64,000 nucleotides of DNA from Closterium sp. NIES-65 (lineage: Eukaryota; Streptophyta; Zygnematophyceae; Desmidiales; Closteriaceae): NCBI GenBank assembly GCA_948144175.1, contig CANXME010002096.1:2232001-2296000 (forward strand), given 5' to 3'. Positions within the stretch are counted from its first letter, which is position 1. Every line of letters begins with the position of its first letter. The notes below the pieces were generated by a model. It ran no database searches and was not told the DNA's origin. It saw nothing but the letters and a program-made list of their open reading frames with translations. Below, in pieces: positions 52,596-64,000 of the stretch. Position numbers and translations under genes: made by a program.

Positions 52596-55500
52596 CTGCT
52601 ACGCAGCTGCAGCCAAACGCGCTGCTGCGCGTGAGCTGCTGCTGCCACACGCGCTGCTGCGTTGTGCCCTGCCGAGCTGCGCCGCCCAGCCCGAGCCACG
52701 CCGCCCTGCCGAGCCGCGCTGCCCAGCCCGAGCCGCGCCGCCCTGCCGAGCCGCGCTGCCCAGCCCAAGCCGCGCCGCCCTGCGCGAGCCGCACTGCCCT
52801 GCCCGAGCCGCGCTGCCCTGCCCCTACCGAGCCGCACTGCCTTGTTGTGCCGCCCATCCTTCTACTACTGCTGCTGCTGCGGCTTCTACTGCGGCTGCTA
52901 CTGCTGCTATGGCCACCAATCTGGTTCTCAGCTTTGATGCGGAGGGTTGCCCGATTAGCTTTGACGCTTGGCTAGACGATCTCCAGTTGTGCCTGCAGAG
53001 CGAAGCTAGGGATGGAGTTTGATTGATGAACATACGTCCGGATACAGCTGATACAACCGACCGCTTAGATCATTTGAAGTGGCTCACACGTGACGCTACT
53101 GCCCGCCTTTCTGTCCGCAACCACCTCCCGCCAGCAGAAGATAGCCAAAGACCTCTATGACGCCGTTGTCGCTCGTTACTCCTCCCCAGCTACTACTGCC
53201 CTAGGCCGTCTCATGCTGCAGTACCTCTTTCCTGAGCTCGCAAATTTCCACACCGTTGCTGATCTCATGACCCACCTTTACTCTAGTGAGACTCGCTGCC
53301 GCGCCGCTCTCAAGCTGGTCTTCCTCACTGCGAACCCCCCCCCCCCCCTCCGCTTTATAGCACCCTGTACTTCTTTGTCACTTGCCTCCCTGACTCCCTC
53401 CGCACAGTTAGGGACCACTTCCTCGCCCTTGACCCCAGTGAGCTCACGCTTGCCTTGCTGGAGAAGTACCTATTTGAGGCTGAGACCAGTACTGTCGCTG
53501 TCGCTGCCTCCCATGGCACTCCCTGCTCCCCTTTTTTTTTAGGGTGTGCTCCCTCCCCTCTCATACCTTCGGTTGCATCTGTTGCTGCTATCAACCTCCT
53601 TGGTGCCGAGGGAGTCGACGCTGCGTCTGCTCCTAGTGGGAAGCGCCGCAACGGCAAGGGCAAGGGGGGTAAGGGTGGTGGGGGTGTCACTAGCGGTGGT
53701 GGTAGCGGGAGTGGTGGTGGCGGGGGCGGAGGCGGTGGAGGTGGCACTAGAGGTGGAGGTGGCAGGGGTGGTGGAGGTGGCGGGGGTGGTGGAGGCGGCA
53801 GGGGTGGTGGAGGCGGTCGGGGTGGAGCTGGCAGGGGTGGAGGCCATGGGGGTTCAGCTCGTGGCGGCGGAGGCTATGAGAGTGGACAGCAGCTGTCATG
53901 CCTCCCGGACACACCCACCCTTCAGCAGCTTCGTGAGTGGGTTGTTTAGCGTGGTTCCCTTGGGGGCTCTGTTCGCTGCTCGTATGTCAGGCGCACGGGG
54001 CCCAAGAAGGGTCAAATCTGCGGGAGGCCTGGGCACACTGGGTATCGCTGTTTTGGTCGTCTCGGGGATGCCTGGGTGAGCGAGTAAGGTAATGAGAAGG
54101 AGGTCCCCAACTGGCTGCAGCTGATAGCGAAGGATGTGGATGTGTTTGCTCTTGACTTTGTTCAGATCAACAAGGCTATTTATGCTATGTATGTTGATGA
54201 TATTAGTGATGAGGGTGCGTGTTACTCGGGTGTGCCTTGCGCTGCTGGTGTAGGTGCTGCTGCTCTAGGTGCTAGTGAGTCTGCTGCTGCTCTAGGTGCT
54301 AGTGCGTCTGTTACCATAGGTGCAAGTGAGTCTTCTGCCTCAGCTACGGCCCTATACACTTTCACACTTGACTCTGGCGCGTCTTGTTGCTTCTTTCGTG
54401 ATTGCACCACAGTCACACCACTCGCAGCACCTGTCCCAGACTCGCTAGCTGACCCCTCTGGGGGCCCCGTCGTTGCATGAGCCTCCACTGTCCTCCCATA
54501 TCCGGCAGTCCCCTCCGGCTCTCTCTCAGGTCTCCACCTTCCCTCATTCTCGACGAACTTGGTGAGCAACGCGGTCCTTCAGGATGTATGGGTTGATAAC
54601 TTTACCCGTCGAGGGCAGCGTGTGGCAATTTGTACGTGCTCTGGAACTGGCCGTCACCTGGCTACGTTTACTCGGCAGCCTGGGTCCAGTCTGTACACCC
54701 TGACCATTGCGTGCACAGGTGGCTGAGTCAGGTCAGATGGCTGGGTCGAGTTGGGTGTCTGTGTCTGGTCAGCTTGCAGCGTCTTGCTCGTGTTGGGTAC
54801 TCTCTCACCAGACCCTCCTCTGGCATCACCGCCTAGGTCACCCCTCGCTGTCGCGTCTCCGCAGCATGCGCTCCCGTCTCCTTGTCTCTGGACTTCCCAG
54901 GTCTCTGCCCTCCCTACCGCGCTTGCCTGCACCGCTGTGCCTTCCTTGCATCGAGGGGCGGCAGCGCGCCGCTCCTCACTCCTCCGAGTTTCCTCCGATC
55001 ACTACTCCTCTGCAGACTCTCCACATGGACGCTTGGGGCCCGGCCCTCGTTGGTGGAACGGACGGAGCACTACTTCGTGCTGGTTGTTGACGACTACACA
55101 CGCTACACCACTATCTTCCCCTTGCGGTGCAAGGCGGACGTCTGCGGTGTTTTGATCCCCTGAATCCGTGCTACTCGCTGCCCGCTGCGCGAGCGGTTTC
55201 GTCGGAACTTCTCAGTCCTGCGTCTGCACTCTGACAGGGGCGGTGAGTTCTCTTCTAACCTCCTTGTGGCGTTCTGTCGAGACAAGGGCATCCGCAAGTC
55301 GTTCAAGCTTCCGACCTCTCCTCAAAAAAATGGGATTGCTGGAGCGTCACATTGGCTTGATCATGGAGGTTGCTCGTACCTCCATGATCCACGCGGCTGC
55401 TCCCCATTTATATTGCCGTTTGCAATCCAATACGATGCGACATCAGCTCAACCTCTGGCCCCGTGTTTCTTTGCCAAAGACCTCGCCCACACTACATTGG

Positions 55501-58500
55501 ATGGGAGAGGTTGGCGATGCGTCGGCGTTTTGGGTCTTGGGAGCGCTCTCCCTTGTCCGCGATACCACCGCGCGCAAGCTCTCTCCTCGCACTCTCCAAT
55601 GCGTCTTCCTTGGCTTCCCCACATACGCCCCGCCGTGGCAGTTTTACCACCCTGCCTCGCGTCGAGTCCTATCTTCCTAGGACGTCACCTTTGACGAGAC
55701 TTTCTGTTTCTACAGGCTCCAGCCGCAACGTCCCACTCGGTCCCCCTGACGCCCCTCTTCCTAGTCCCAGTTCCCCCCCGGTAGACCCCCTTCCCCTACA
55801 AGGTCCTGCTCCCTCATGTATGTCTCAAGTAGATCCACCCCCCTTGGTTGAGCCTTTGGTGGTCTCCTCTGACACCTCTGGCCCAGCTGAGGGGGGTGAC
55901 CCCGCTGCTGACGACACAACGTCCATTCGTCGCTATCCACGCTTGGAGACCCCTCCTGGTTTTCTGCCTCGACTGTCTTCGCCGCCTCTGCGGCCTGTAG
56001 CTGTGAACACTGGTGCTGGTGGGGGTGGTGACACTGGGGGTAAGGACTCAGGAGGTGCTGGTCTTGGGGGTGAGGGTTCTGGGAGTTCAGAGACTGGGGG
56101 TGGATGTTCTGGGGGTGCTGACTCCGGGGTGCTGCGATTCCTAGTGGTGGTGGGGCCGTGGGTGCTCCTGCTGCATGTCCTAGCATTGGACAGCAGCAGC
56201 CGCCTATTTGACTCGAGACGCCCTCACCGCAGCAACTTCGTGAGAGGGTCGTTCGGCGAGGCCGCTCTGGTGCTGGAGCTTGAATCTTTATAGGTCCTAG
56301 AGCTGCTGGTGCTGGAGGTACTGCTGGAGGTGCTGGAGCTGCTGGTGCTGGAAGTACTGCTGGAGGTGCTGGAGCTGCTGGTGCTGGAGGTGCTGCTAGT
56401 GCTGGAGGTGTTGCTTGTGCTGGAGGCGCTGGAGTTGGAGGTGCTGGAGTTGGTGGCACTAGAGGTGCTAGAGCTGGAGGTGCTGGAGCTCCTGGAGCTG
56501 GAGGTACTGGAGGTACTCGAGCTGCTGGTACTAGATGTGGTAGTGCTGGAGGTGCTGCCAGTCTACGGTCTCCGCCAGGCGCCCCACGAGTGGCACGACA
56601 GACTGAGGACGACACTTGCGGGTCTTGGGTTTGCTCCTTCCTCTACTGACCTGTCGGGGTTTCTACACACCGACACTTCTCTGCAGCCGATCTACGTTCT
56701 CGTGTACGTCGACGACTTGGTTTTTGCTACTGCTGACAATGAGGCACTGGCCCTAGTAAAGGCGGAGCTGCAGGAGAGACACACATGCACTGACCTGGGT
56801 GAGCTACGGAGCTATCTTGGCTTGTAGATCACCCGGGACAGAGCACGGCGCACCATCACCCTTGTCGAAACAGCAGGCGAAAACGAGAAACAAGGAAGAG
56901 GAGAGGGTTTTCACTAGCATGCAGTTGAGTACATATAGCAAACCCTAATTCGGGATGTACTCGCTATAGAGTACCCCACTGCACGCTACACAAACATCAC
57001 ATTCTGACACACCCCCATAGTCAAAGTGGGGTACAATCAACACAACAAGCAGGCAGAGCAGTAGTTCACAATTATAAGCAAAGCTAGAGGCTATTACAGA
57101 GAGCAAGTGAGGAGGAGAAGAAACTGTGGGGGCGAGAAGATGCGAGACGACGGCTGAAGCTGCAGACACACGGGCAACAGGAGTGCGCAGAACTGACGCT
57201 ACCAGGCTAAACCCGGACTACACGGCGACAGGCGTAGCTGGCTCTCTGTGCTCCCAGGAGTGCACACACTGTGGCTACCGGGTGCAGAGCCCCGGACTAC
57301 TCAGGTCACAGGGGTTCGTGGCTCTCTGGACTACCAGGAGTGCTCACACTGTGGCTACCGGGCGCAGAGCCCCAGACTACTCAGGCTACAGGGGGTCGTG
57401 GCTCTCTGGACTTCAGGCGCTGCGGACGACAAGTCGGCTACCCCCGGTCAACCTCCCCCAACTGTCCCACACCCCTTTCACACACTCCCTCCTGCACCTC
57501 TAGCACTGTTCACATGCCACCCCCCTCTTACCACTCCGACGGCTCCAACACATCCACCCCCCTCAGCGGCAGCTACAGCAGTGGGAGACGGAGGAGGAGG
57601 AGGAGGAGGAGGAGGAGCAGGAGACGGCTCACACACCCTGCACCCCCATACTCTCCACCCCCAAACCCTAACACAGGAGCGCGGGCAGCAGCGGGGGTGG
57701 GGCGCGGACAGAAGCTCGGGACGAACCGCGCACGGGCCTGGCGTAGCCCGTACGGGTCGCGCGCGGGCCTGGCGCAGCCTGTACGGGCCGCCCGCGGGCC
57801 TGGCGCAGGTCGTGCGGGCCGCGTCGGGCGACGGGGGGCGACGCGCGGGTCACCGGGGCAGGAAACCACCGCGCGCTCCTGGGGCGCGCGGCGGGCAAGG
57901 CAGAAAACCGCCACGCGCAAACGCTGCGCGCTCCGAGCGCACGGCAGAAAGACAAACGGCAGGCGCCCGGGGCACGCTACAGGCAGTAGAGCAGCGGAAG
58001 CATCGGGTGGGGCCCACCCACAGGATCGACCCAAGAGGGTCGACCTGCTCTGATAGCATGTCGAAACAGCAGGCAAAAACGAGAAACAAGGAAGAGGAGA
58101 GGGTTTTCACTAGCATGCAGTTGAGTACATATAGCAAACCCTAATTCAGGCTGCACTCGCTATAGAGTACCCCACTGCACGCTACACAAACATCACATTC
58201 TGACAACCCTGACTCAGTCACACATGGTGCAACAGGTCCTTCAACAATTCGGCTTCATGTGGTCCTCGCCACAGCCTTCTCTCAGCCTACAGGCCACTCG
58301 CTCTCAGCTCCGCCTTCGAACGATTCCATAGAGCCGAGTGGTCCGTATCCAGAGCTTGTGGTTTGCCTCATGTACGTGATGACGTGCACATGACCTGACC
58401 TCGCGTACCCTCTCAGCCTCCTGGCTCGCTACATGGCTCCTGCTAGACACCTAAAGGTGTATTGGGAAGCTGCTAACAGGGGAATGCGTTACTTGTGCAA

Positions 58501-59154
58501 TACATCGGGCATGGGGCTTGTGCTTGGAGGATGGGACTCAGTGGTACTCACATGCCACTCAGACGATTCCTGGAGCCGACGATCAGGCAACTCAGCGGTC
58601 GTCACAGGGTTACACCTTTAGTCTTGGCTCTGGTTCTGTCTCGTGGAGGTCCACTCGTTCATCTTCTGTGCTTGATTCCAGTTGTGAGGCTGAGATCTAC
58701 GCTGGGGCTATGGCTGCACGGTAGCTCCGCTGGCTGACCTACCTGCAGACCGACTTGGGGGAGCTAACTCGTTCTCCTCCATTTCTGTACGTCAACAACA
58801 AGGCCATTCTTGCCTTGTGTCACGAGCAGATACTGGAGCACAGAAGGAAGCACATTGTTCTTTGCTACTTTCTAGCTCGAGAGCTGCAGCAGCGTGGTCA
58901 GCTTCGCCTTTCCTATGTGGCCTCTTAGGCCAACACTGCTGATGTCTTCACCAAGGCCATTAGGTCTGGTAATCATCAGCGTTTTTGCACTGCTCTTGGG
59001 CTTCTGCCCACTCTGCCTCACCTGCTTGCTCTTGATCTTGCACTTGTTCTACACTGTTATAAATATATTTATACCTGTATGTTTACTCTTTCTAGGTTGT
59101 GATTGTTAAGAATAGACATAGGAGAGCCATGGAGGCCGCTTAGGTGAGAAGAAA
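52596..59154 (+). mobile_element. Copia element B, main part (gag-pol relic)
   Basis: Plus-strand Ty1/copia relic. Recognisable parts are a gag start (MATNLVLSFDAEGCPISFDA, about 52911), a Gly-rich gag region, protease DSGAS (about 54370), GAG-pre-integrase and integrase pieces (about 54780-55680), a Gly/Ala/Val-rich linker, reverse transcriptase (VYGLRQAP, VYVDDLVFAT, about 56560-56820) and RNase H (about 58540-58960). It is clearly broken, with on the order of ten breaks. Element E sits in its reverse transcriptase, and element D cuts off its 3' end, so its 3' LTR is not in the window. Confidence 0.88.
56863..58205 (-). mobile_element. Element E: 1.34-kb non-autonomous LTR element
   Basis: LTRs 56863-57009 and 58059-58205 are 147 bp each (TGTCGAAACAGC...ATTCTGACA) and differ at about four positions. 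The target-site duplication ACCCT is seen at 56858-56862 and 58206-58210. On the minus strand the 5' LTR is followed by a primer-binding site (TGCTATCAGAGCAGG), and the polypurine tract (CTATGGGGGTG) precedes the 3' LTR. The internal 1.05 kb has no retroelement protein. It is inserted in the reverse transcriptase region of element B. Both ends look complete. Confidence 0.93.
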
Positions 59155-62100
59155 CGGTTGAACTAGAGAAAGTGTCGAGAGACATTTGAAAGATAGGGTT
59201 GGGATGTTGAACAAGGAATGAAATGACTAAGAATGAAATGAGTACAAATATGGAAACCTAGAAGTGTGTACCCCCTATAGGCTAACCCACTGTAGCCTAA
59301 ACAACTACAACAATATATAATGTTTGACACACCCCCATAGGCGAAGTGGGGGAGAACTAGGGGTCACAGGACCAGTCAAGTAAAGCAAAGCAAAGCAAAG
59401 CAAGCTCAGGGTGGATCACAATGTCACCACACAATCCGAGCACAAGTTCAAGGCCACAAGGCCAGTTCACATGCAGGAGTACATATATATATAAGACTAA
59501 ACAAGCAAGAGCAGTGATATATATATGTAACAGTACAAAGAGGGTCAAGAGGAGAGCAAGTGAGGCAGGACAGACACAAGACCCAGCTGGGTACAGCAGC
59601 GCTGATGATCACAAGGCGCAAGTGCCTTGGTGAAAACATCAGCAATGTTGGCCTCAGAGGCCACGTACGCAAGTCGCAACTGACCACGCTGCTGTAGCTC
59701 ACGAGCAAGGAAGTAGCGGAGAGCAATGTGCTTTGTTCTGTGCTCCAGTCTCTGCTCTCGACACAAGGCCAGCATGGCCTTGTTGTCGACGTACAGGACT
59801 GGAGGAGAACGAGGCGGCTCTCCAAGGTCGGTCAGCAGGTAGGTGAGCCAGCGAAGCTCCTGAGCAGCCATGGCCCCTGCGTAGATCTCAGCCTCACAAC
59901 TGGAGCCGAGAACAGAAGACGAGCGAGTAGCCCGCCACGAAACAGAGCCGGAACCAAGGCTGAAGGTGTAACCCTGTGACGACCGCTGCGTAGCCTGGTC
60001 GTCAGCCCAAGAAGCGTCCGCGTGACCAGTGAGGACCACTGGACTCCGCCCTCCAAGCACTAGTCCCATGCCCGACGTACTGCACAAGTAACGCAACACC
60101 CTCTTCGCTGCAGCCATGTGCTCTGGTCGGTGTCTCCCAGGAGCAACATAGCGCGCAAGAATGCTAAGAGGGTATGCAAGGTCAGGTCGTGTGCAGGTCA
60201 TCAGGTACATGAGACAGCCAACAAGCTCTGGGTACGGGCCACTCGACTCTACGGACTCATCCGAAGGCAGAGCTGAGAGCGAGTGGCGAGTAGACAGAGG
60301 AGTGGCCTGAGGCGAGGAGTACGTGAAGCCGAAGCGCTGAAGGACCTGCTGCACCATGTGTGACTGAGTCAAGGTAATGGTGCGGCGTGCTCTGTCCCGT
60401 GTGATCTGCAAGCCAAGGTAGCTGCGCAGTTCACCCAGGTCAGTGCACGTGTGTCTCTTCTGCAGCTCGGACTTCACGTAGGCGAGTCCAGCAGTGTCAG
60501 CAGTGGCAAAGACCAAGTCGTCGACGTACACGAGGATGTAGAACGGCGGCAGAGAAGTGTCCGTGCGCAGAAACAGCGACGGGTCGGCAGTAGAAGGAGC
60601 AAACCCAAGTGCCGCCAGCGTGGTCCTCAGTGTGTCGTGCCACTCACGTGGCGCCTGGCGGAGACCGTAGACTGGACGCTGGAGACTCCACTGGGTACCA
60701 GGAGGGAAAGACCCAGTGAAGCCAGGTGGGCGACGCAGCCAGATCTCCTCGTGCAGGCTGCCCTGCAAGAAAGCAGTGCTGAAGTCGAGAGAGTGAAGCC
60801 CGTAGTCCCGGTGAGCAGCAACGTGCAGGAGTACCCGAAGAGTGGTCATCTTCGGGGTGGGGGAGAAGGTCTGAAAGTAGTCAACTCCCTGCCGCTGACT
60901 GAAGCCACGAGCCACGTAGCGCGCCTTGAAGACAGGCGGAGAACCCGGCGGCCGCTTCACCCTGAAGATCCACATGCCACTGACGATGTTCGCCCCAGGA
61001 GGGGGGACAGCGTCAACGTAGGTGCCTGTGGACTTCCAGGAAGCCATCTCTGAATCCATAGCTGCCTGCCACTGAGAGGAGTAGGGACCCTCTATCGCCT
61101 CCGCGTAAGAGCGCGGAGTCGGGATGTCTAGTGCATCCGGGTCTCCCTCAGGGGCTAGCAGTACAGACGCGAGGTGAGGTGAAGCGGCAGCCAAGCACTG
61201 AAACTCCTCCTGCCTGTCCTCAAGGACGTCCGTGCCAAGGGCACACGCACCCCCGACGGACGGAGGACAGACAGACTCAGACTCAGCGACAACACTAGCA
61301 GCGTAGTCAAGACGACAGCGAGCAGCAAAGTCGACGAGCTCAGCAACTAGGGCAGACGCAGCAGAAGACTCAAAAGAAGGGTCAGTGACGGCAGTAGCAA
61401 GTAGACGCGTGACAGTAGGACTGGCAGCACGAAGAGAGTCCGACTCCGGGTCGGCAAGAGCAGGAAGAGAGGAAGCAGGAGGAGAAGGCAAAGGGGCACG
61501 CAGAGGGGCAGTGGACGGACGCAGAGACATCCGGTGCGTGCCAGGGGCAGGAGGAGGACGTGGACGCGAAGTACGAGCTCCAGTGCTAGCAGGACGGACA
61601 GGCGACGCAGGGCGAGACGCAGGCTCACGACGCTTAGTAAGACCGTCAGTAGGACCAGAGTAAGGAGAAGGAGCAGGCAGTGACTGAACAGGCAGTGGAC
61701 ACACTAAAGGAGGGGGAGGACCAGGCGGAGGCGAGAGACCAAGAACCTGCTGAAGGAGCGGAACGAAGTACGGCTGAGGGCGCGCGGCGACTCCAGACAC
61801 AGCAGGGACAGCACCAGTGCCCCCAGCGGCAGTACCAACGCCCGAGTCCGCAGCACCAGCAGGGACTCCAACACCAGGGTCCCCAGCACCAGTCACAGCT
61901 CCAACGCCCGGGTCCTCAGCACCAGCAGCAGCTCCAACGCCCGGGTCCGCAGTACCAGCCGGAGCTCCACCGCCCGGGTCCTCAGCACCAGCAGCAGCTC
62001 CAACGCCCGGGTCCTCAGCACCAGCAGCAGCTCCAACGCCCGGGTCCGCAGTACCAGCAGCAGCCCCAACGCCCGGGTCCTCAGCACCAGCAGCAGCTCC

Positions 62101-64000
62101 AACGCCCGGGTCCTCAGCACCAGCAGCAGCTCCAACGCCCGGGTCCGCAGTACCAGCAGCAGCCCCAACGCCCGGGTCCTCAGCACCAGCAGCAGCTCCA
62201 ACGCCCGGGTCCTCAGCACCAGCAGCAGCTCCAACGCCCGGGTCCGCAGCACCAGCAGCAGCTCCAACGCCCGGGTCCGCAGCACCAGCAGCAGCAGGGT
62301 CCGTGAGACGAGGCGCGCCACTACGAAGTGTGCAACGGCGCTCGTACCACTCACGGATCCGCTCACGAGAGGGGAGCTCCCGACTAGAAGGAGAAGTGCC
62401 AGCACCAGTCTCCGTAGCGCGCCTGGTCCCAGAGGTACCCCTCCGGAGGCTGCAGTACTGTAAGTACCACTCACGCAACTGCTCCGAGGAGAAGTCTCGG
62501 CCAGGCGGAGGACCCCCTGGCGCAGTACCGCCAGGCTCAGCACCCCCAGTCACCGTACCCCCAGGCTCAGCACCCCCAGGCACAGCACCCCCAGGCTCAA
62601 CACCCCCAGTGTCCGCACCCCCAGGCTCAGCACCCCCAGAGTCAGCACCCCCAGGCTCAGCACCCCCAGAGTCCGCACCCCCAGGCTCAGCACCCCCAGC
62701 AGGACGAGAGTCGACAGCAACCTCAACAGGCTCGACCGGGTCTACCTGAGACACACCTGAGGGAGCGGCACCCTGAGGGGGGAGGGGGTCTACGACAGCA
62801 GCACCTGGCGCGAGGAAGAGAGGCGGGGGAGGGAGCGGGGAAGTGCGGTAGGGGAAGAGGCGGTAGTAGGGGACAGTCTCGTCAAAAGTGACGTCCTGAG
62901 AGGGCAAGACCCGGCGCGAGGTGGCGTGGTAAAACTGCCAACCAGGTGTGTCCGGGACAAAGCCGAGGAAGACGCAGGGAACAGCACGAGAGGAGAGCTT
63001 GTCCGCAGACGAATCGCGAACAAAAGCTCGAGATCCCCAGACCCGGAAACGCGACGCATCGCCTACCTCCCCCGTCCACAGCAGTGTGGGCGAGGTCTCC
63101 GGCAAGGAGACACGGGGCCAGAGGTTGAGCTGATGCGCAGCGTACCAGACCGCAAACGGGCACAGAAAATGGGGGGCAGCCGCATGGATCAAGGAGGTAC
63201 GAGCGACCTCCATGACCAGGCCAATGCGGCGCTCCGCAACCCCATTCTGCTGTGGAGAGGCCGGAAGTGTGAACGACTGCTCAATGCCGTGCTCAGCACA
63301 GTAGGTTGCGAAGAGGTCGGAGGAGAACTCACCACCTCTGTCAGAGTGCAAGCGCAGGACAGGAAAGTCCGAGCGGAAACGCTCGCTGAGCTGGAGACGA
63401 GCTCTGCGGATCCAAGGGATCAAAACATCAGGGACCTCACCCTTGGTGCGCAAGGGGAAGACCGTGGTGTAGTGCGAGTAGTCGTCAACAACGATCAGGA
63501 AGTACCTCTCCTGACCCTGACCACGGACGCGGGCTGGGCCCCACACGTCCATGTGGAGCGTCTGCAAAGGAGCAGTCGTCGGGGGAAACGAGGAGGAGTG
63601 AGGAGCGGCGCGCTGCCGCCCCTCGACACAGGGAAGGCAGGGAGGAGCAGGCGAGGGTGGGAGAGGAGGGAGAACCCTGGGAAGACCAGAGACAAGGTAC
63701 CGGGAGTGCATGGCACAAAGGCGCTGCACAGACGGGTGGCCAAGTCGGTGGTGCCAGAGGACAGTCTCGTGCGCTAGAGAGCGACACGAGCAGAGGGCAG
63801 ACAGCTGACCTGACGCGGACGCAAACGCAGACGCAGACGCAGCGACCTGAGGGGAGGCAGTAGTCAGTGTGTACAGGTCCGACCCCGGCTGCCGGGTGAA
63901 GGTAGCCAAGTGGCGGCCCGTACGAGCACACGTGCAGTGTGTCACACGCTCGTAGGCAGGGGTGAACTGGTGAACACCCCCGTCCTGGAGAGCAGAACCT
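59155..64000 (-). mobile_element. Copia element D, 3' portion, continues past the window
   Basis: Minus-strand Ty1/copia element of the same family as A. The 3' LTR is 59155-59329 (175 bp, TG...CA), with the polypurine tract CTATGGGGGTG beside it. A single open reading of about 1,460 codons (59545-63945) holds GAG-pre-integrase (LWHHRLGHPS), integrase core (MDVWGPARV, HSDRGGEFSS), a long linker with an 11-residue repeat, reverse transcriptase (YVDDLVFATAD) and RNase H (HADASWADD, SSCEAEIYAG), ending in the usual EANIADVFTKAL tail. As far as visible it looks unbroken, so it is probably very young. The gag part and 5' LTR lie beyond the window. Confidence 0.92.
61815..62310 (-). repeat. 33-bp coding repeat in the linker of element D
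   Basis: About 14 units coding the 11-residue motif GVGAAAGAEDP or close variants lie between integrase and reverse transcriptase. A second repeat coding GGAEPGGADS follows nearer the integrase (about 62530-62710). Units are almost identical and keep the frame. Confidence 0.93.

Noticed and set aside
61817-62749. Plus-strand AAPTPGS repeat frame
   Set aside because: Shadow of the in-frame repeats of copia element D.

Overview
ORGANISM. The window is eukaryotic nuclear DNA from the green lineage. It carries four intron-rich host genes with GT-AG introns: an LCIB-type beta-carbonic anhydrase, a p24 cargo receptor, the plastid Holliday-junction resolvase MOC1 and a plant-type full-length ABCC transporter. 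The rest is young, nested Ty1/copia retroelements. LCIB together with MOC1 and a plant-like ABCC fits a pyrenoid-bearing green or streptophyte alga. A Closterium-like zygnematophyte is my guess from the general look, not something the sequence proves.

LAYOUT. 1-2397: no recognised gene. 2398-6974 (+): LCIB-like gene, 6 exons, 424 codons. 7693-11695 (+): p24/emp24 gene, 5 exons, 252 codons. About 12760-13035 (+): isolated, broken HMG-CoA reductase fragment. 13871-19607 (-): MOC1 gene, 6 exons, about 743 codons with a very long N-terminal extension. 20544-41508 (-): ABCC transporter, 16 exons, 1729 codons, with a gag-like CCHC zinc-knuckle relic inside its second intron (about 35.3-37.95 kb). 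41509-43049: upstream region of the ABCC gene, with simple repeats. 43050-64000: a stack of at least five LTR elements (B, C, A, E, D) whose insertion order can be read from split LTRs and target-site duplications. The exon models were built by hand from homology, splice sites and phase. Reading phase closes across every junction of the ABCC, p24 and LCIB models, and across MOC1 if its first donor is as proposed.

MAIN OBSERVATION. All four host genes share one odd architecture. Nearly every exon is surrounded in its introns by partial, diverged copies of its own edge: copies of the 5' edge with acceptor lie upstream, and copies of the 3' edge with donor lie downstream. In several introns these exon-edge copies have expanded into minisatellites (23-, 24-, 28-, 31- and 64-bp units) in which a splice donor or coding motif is repeated many times. 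The junction between two copies very often holds a short perfect palindrome of one family, CTTTTGAG-N4-CTCAAAAG, where N4 is itself self-complementary (GCGC, TCGA, AATT, ACGT). About twenty such sites lie between 2 and 35 kb, and none was noticed in the retroelement stack. This looks like a genome-wide duplication and fold-back process acting on genes and leaving palindromic scars. I know of no described system that matches it.

HOW THE GENES RELATE. LCIB (inorganic carbon handling at the pyrenoid) and MOC1 (plastid nucleoid segregation) both act in the chloroplast. p24 (ER-Golgi traffic) and ABCC (probably vacuolar conjugate transport) are endomembrane proteins. They look like ordinary independent neighbours, not a functional cluster.
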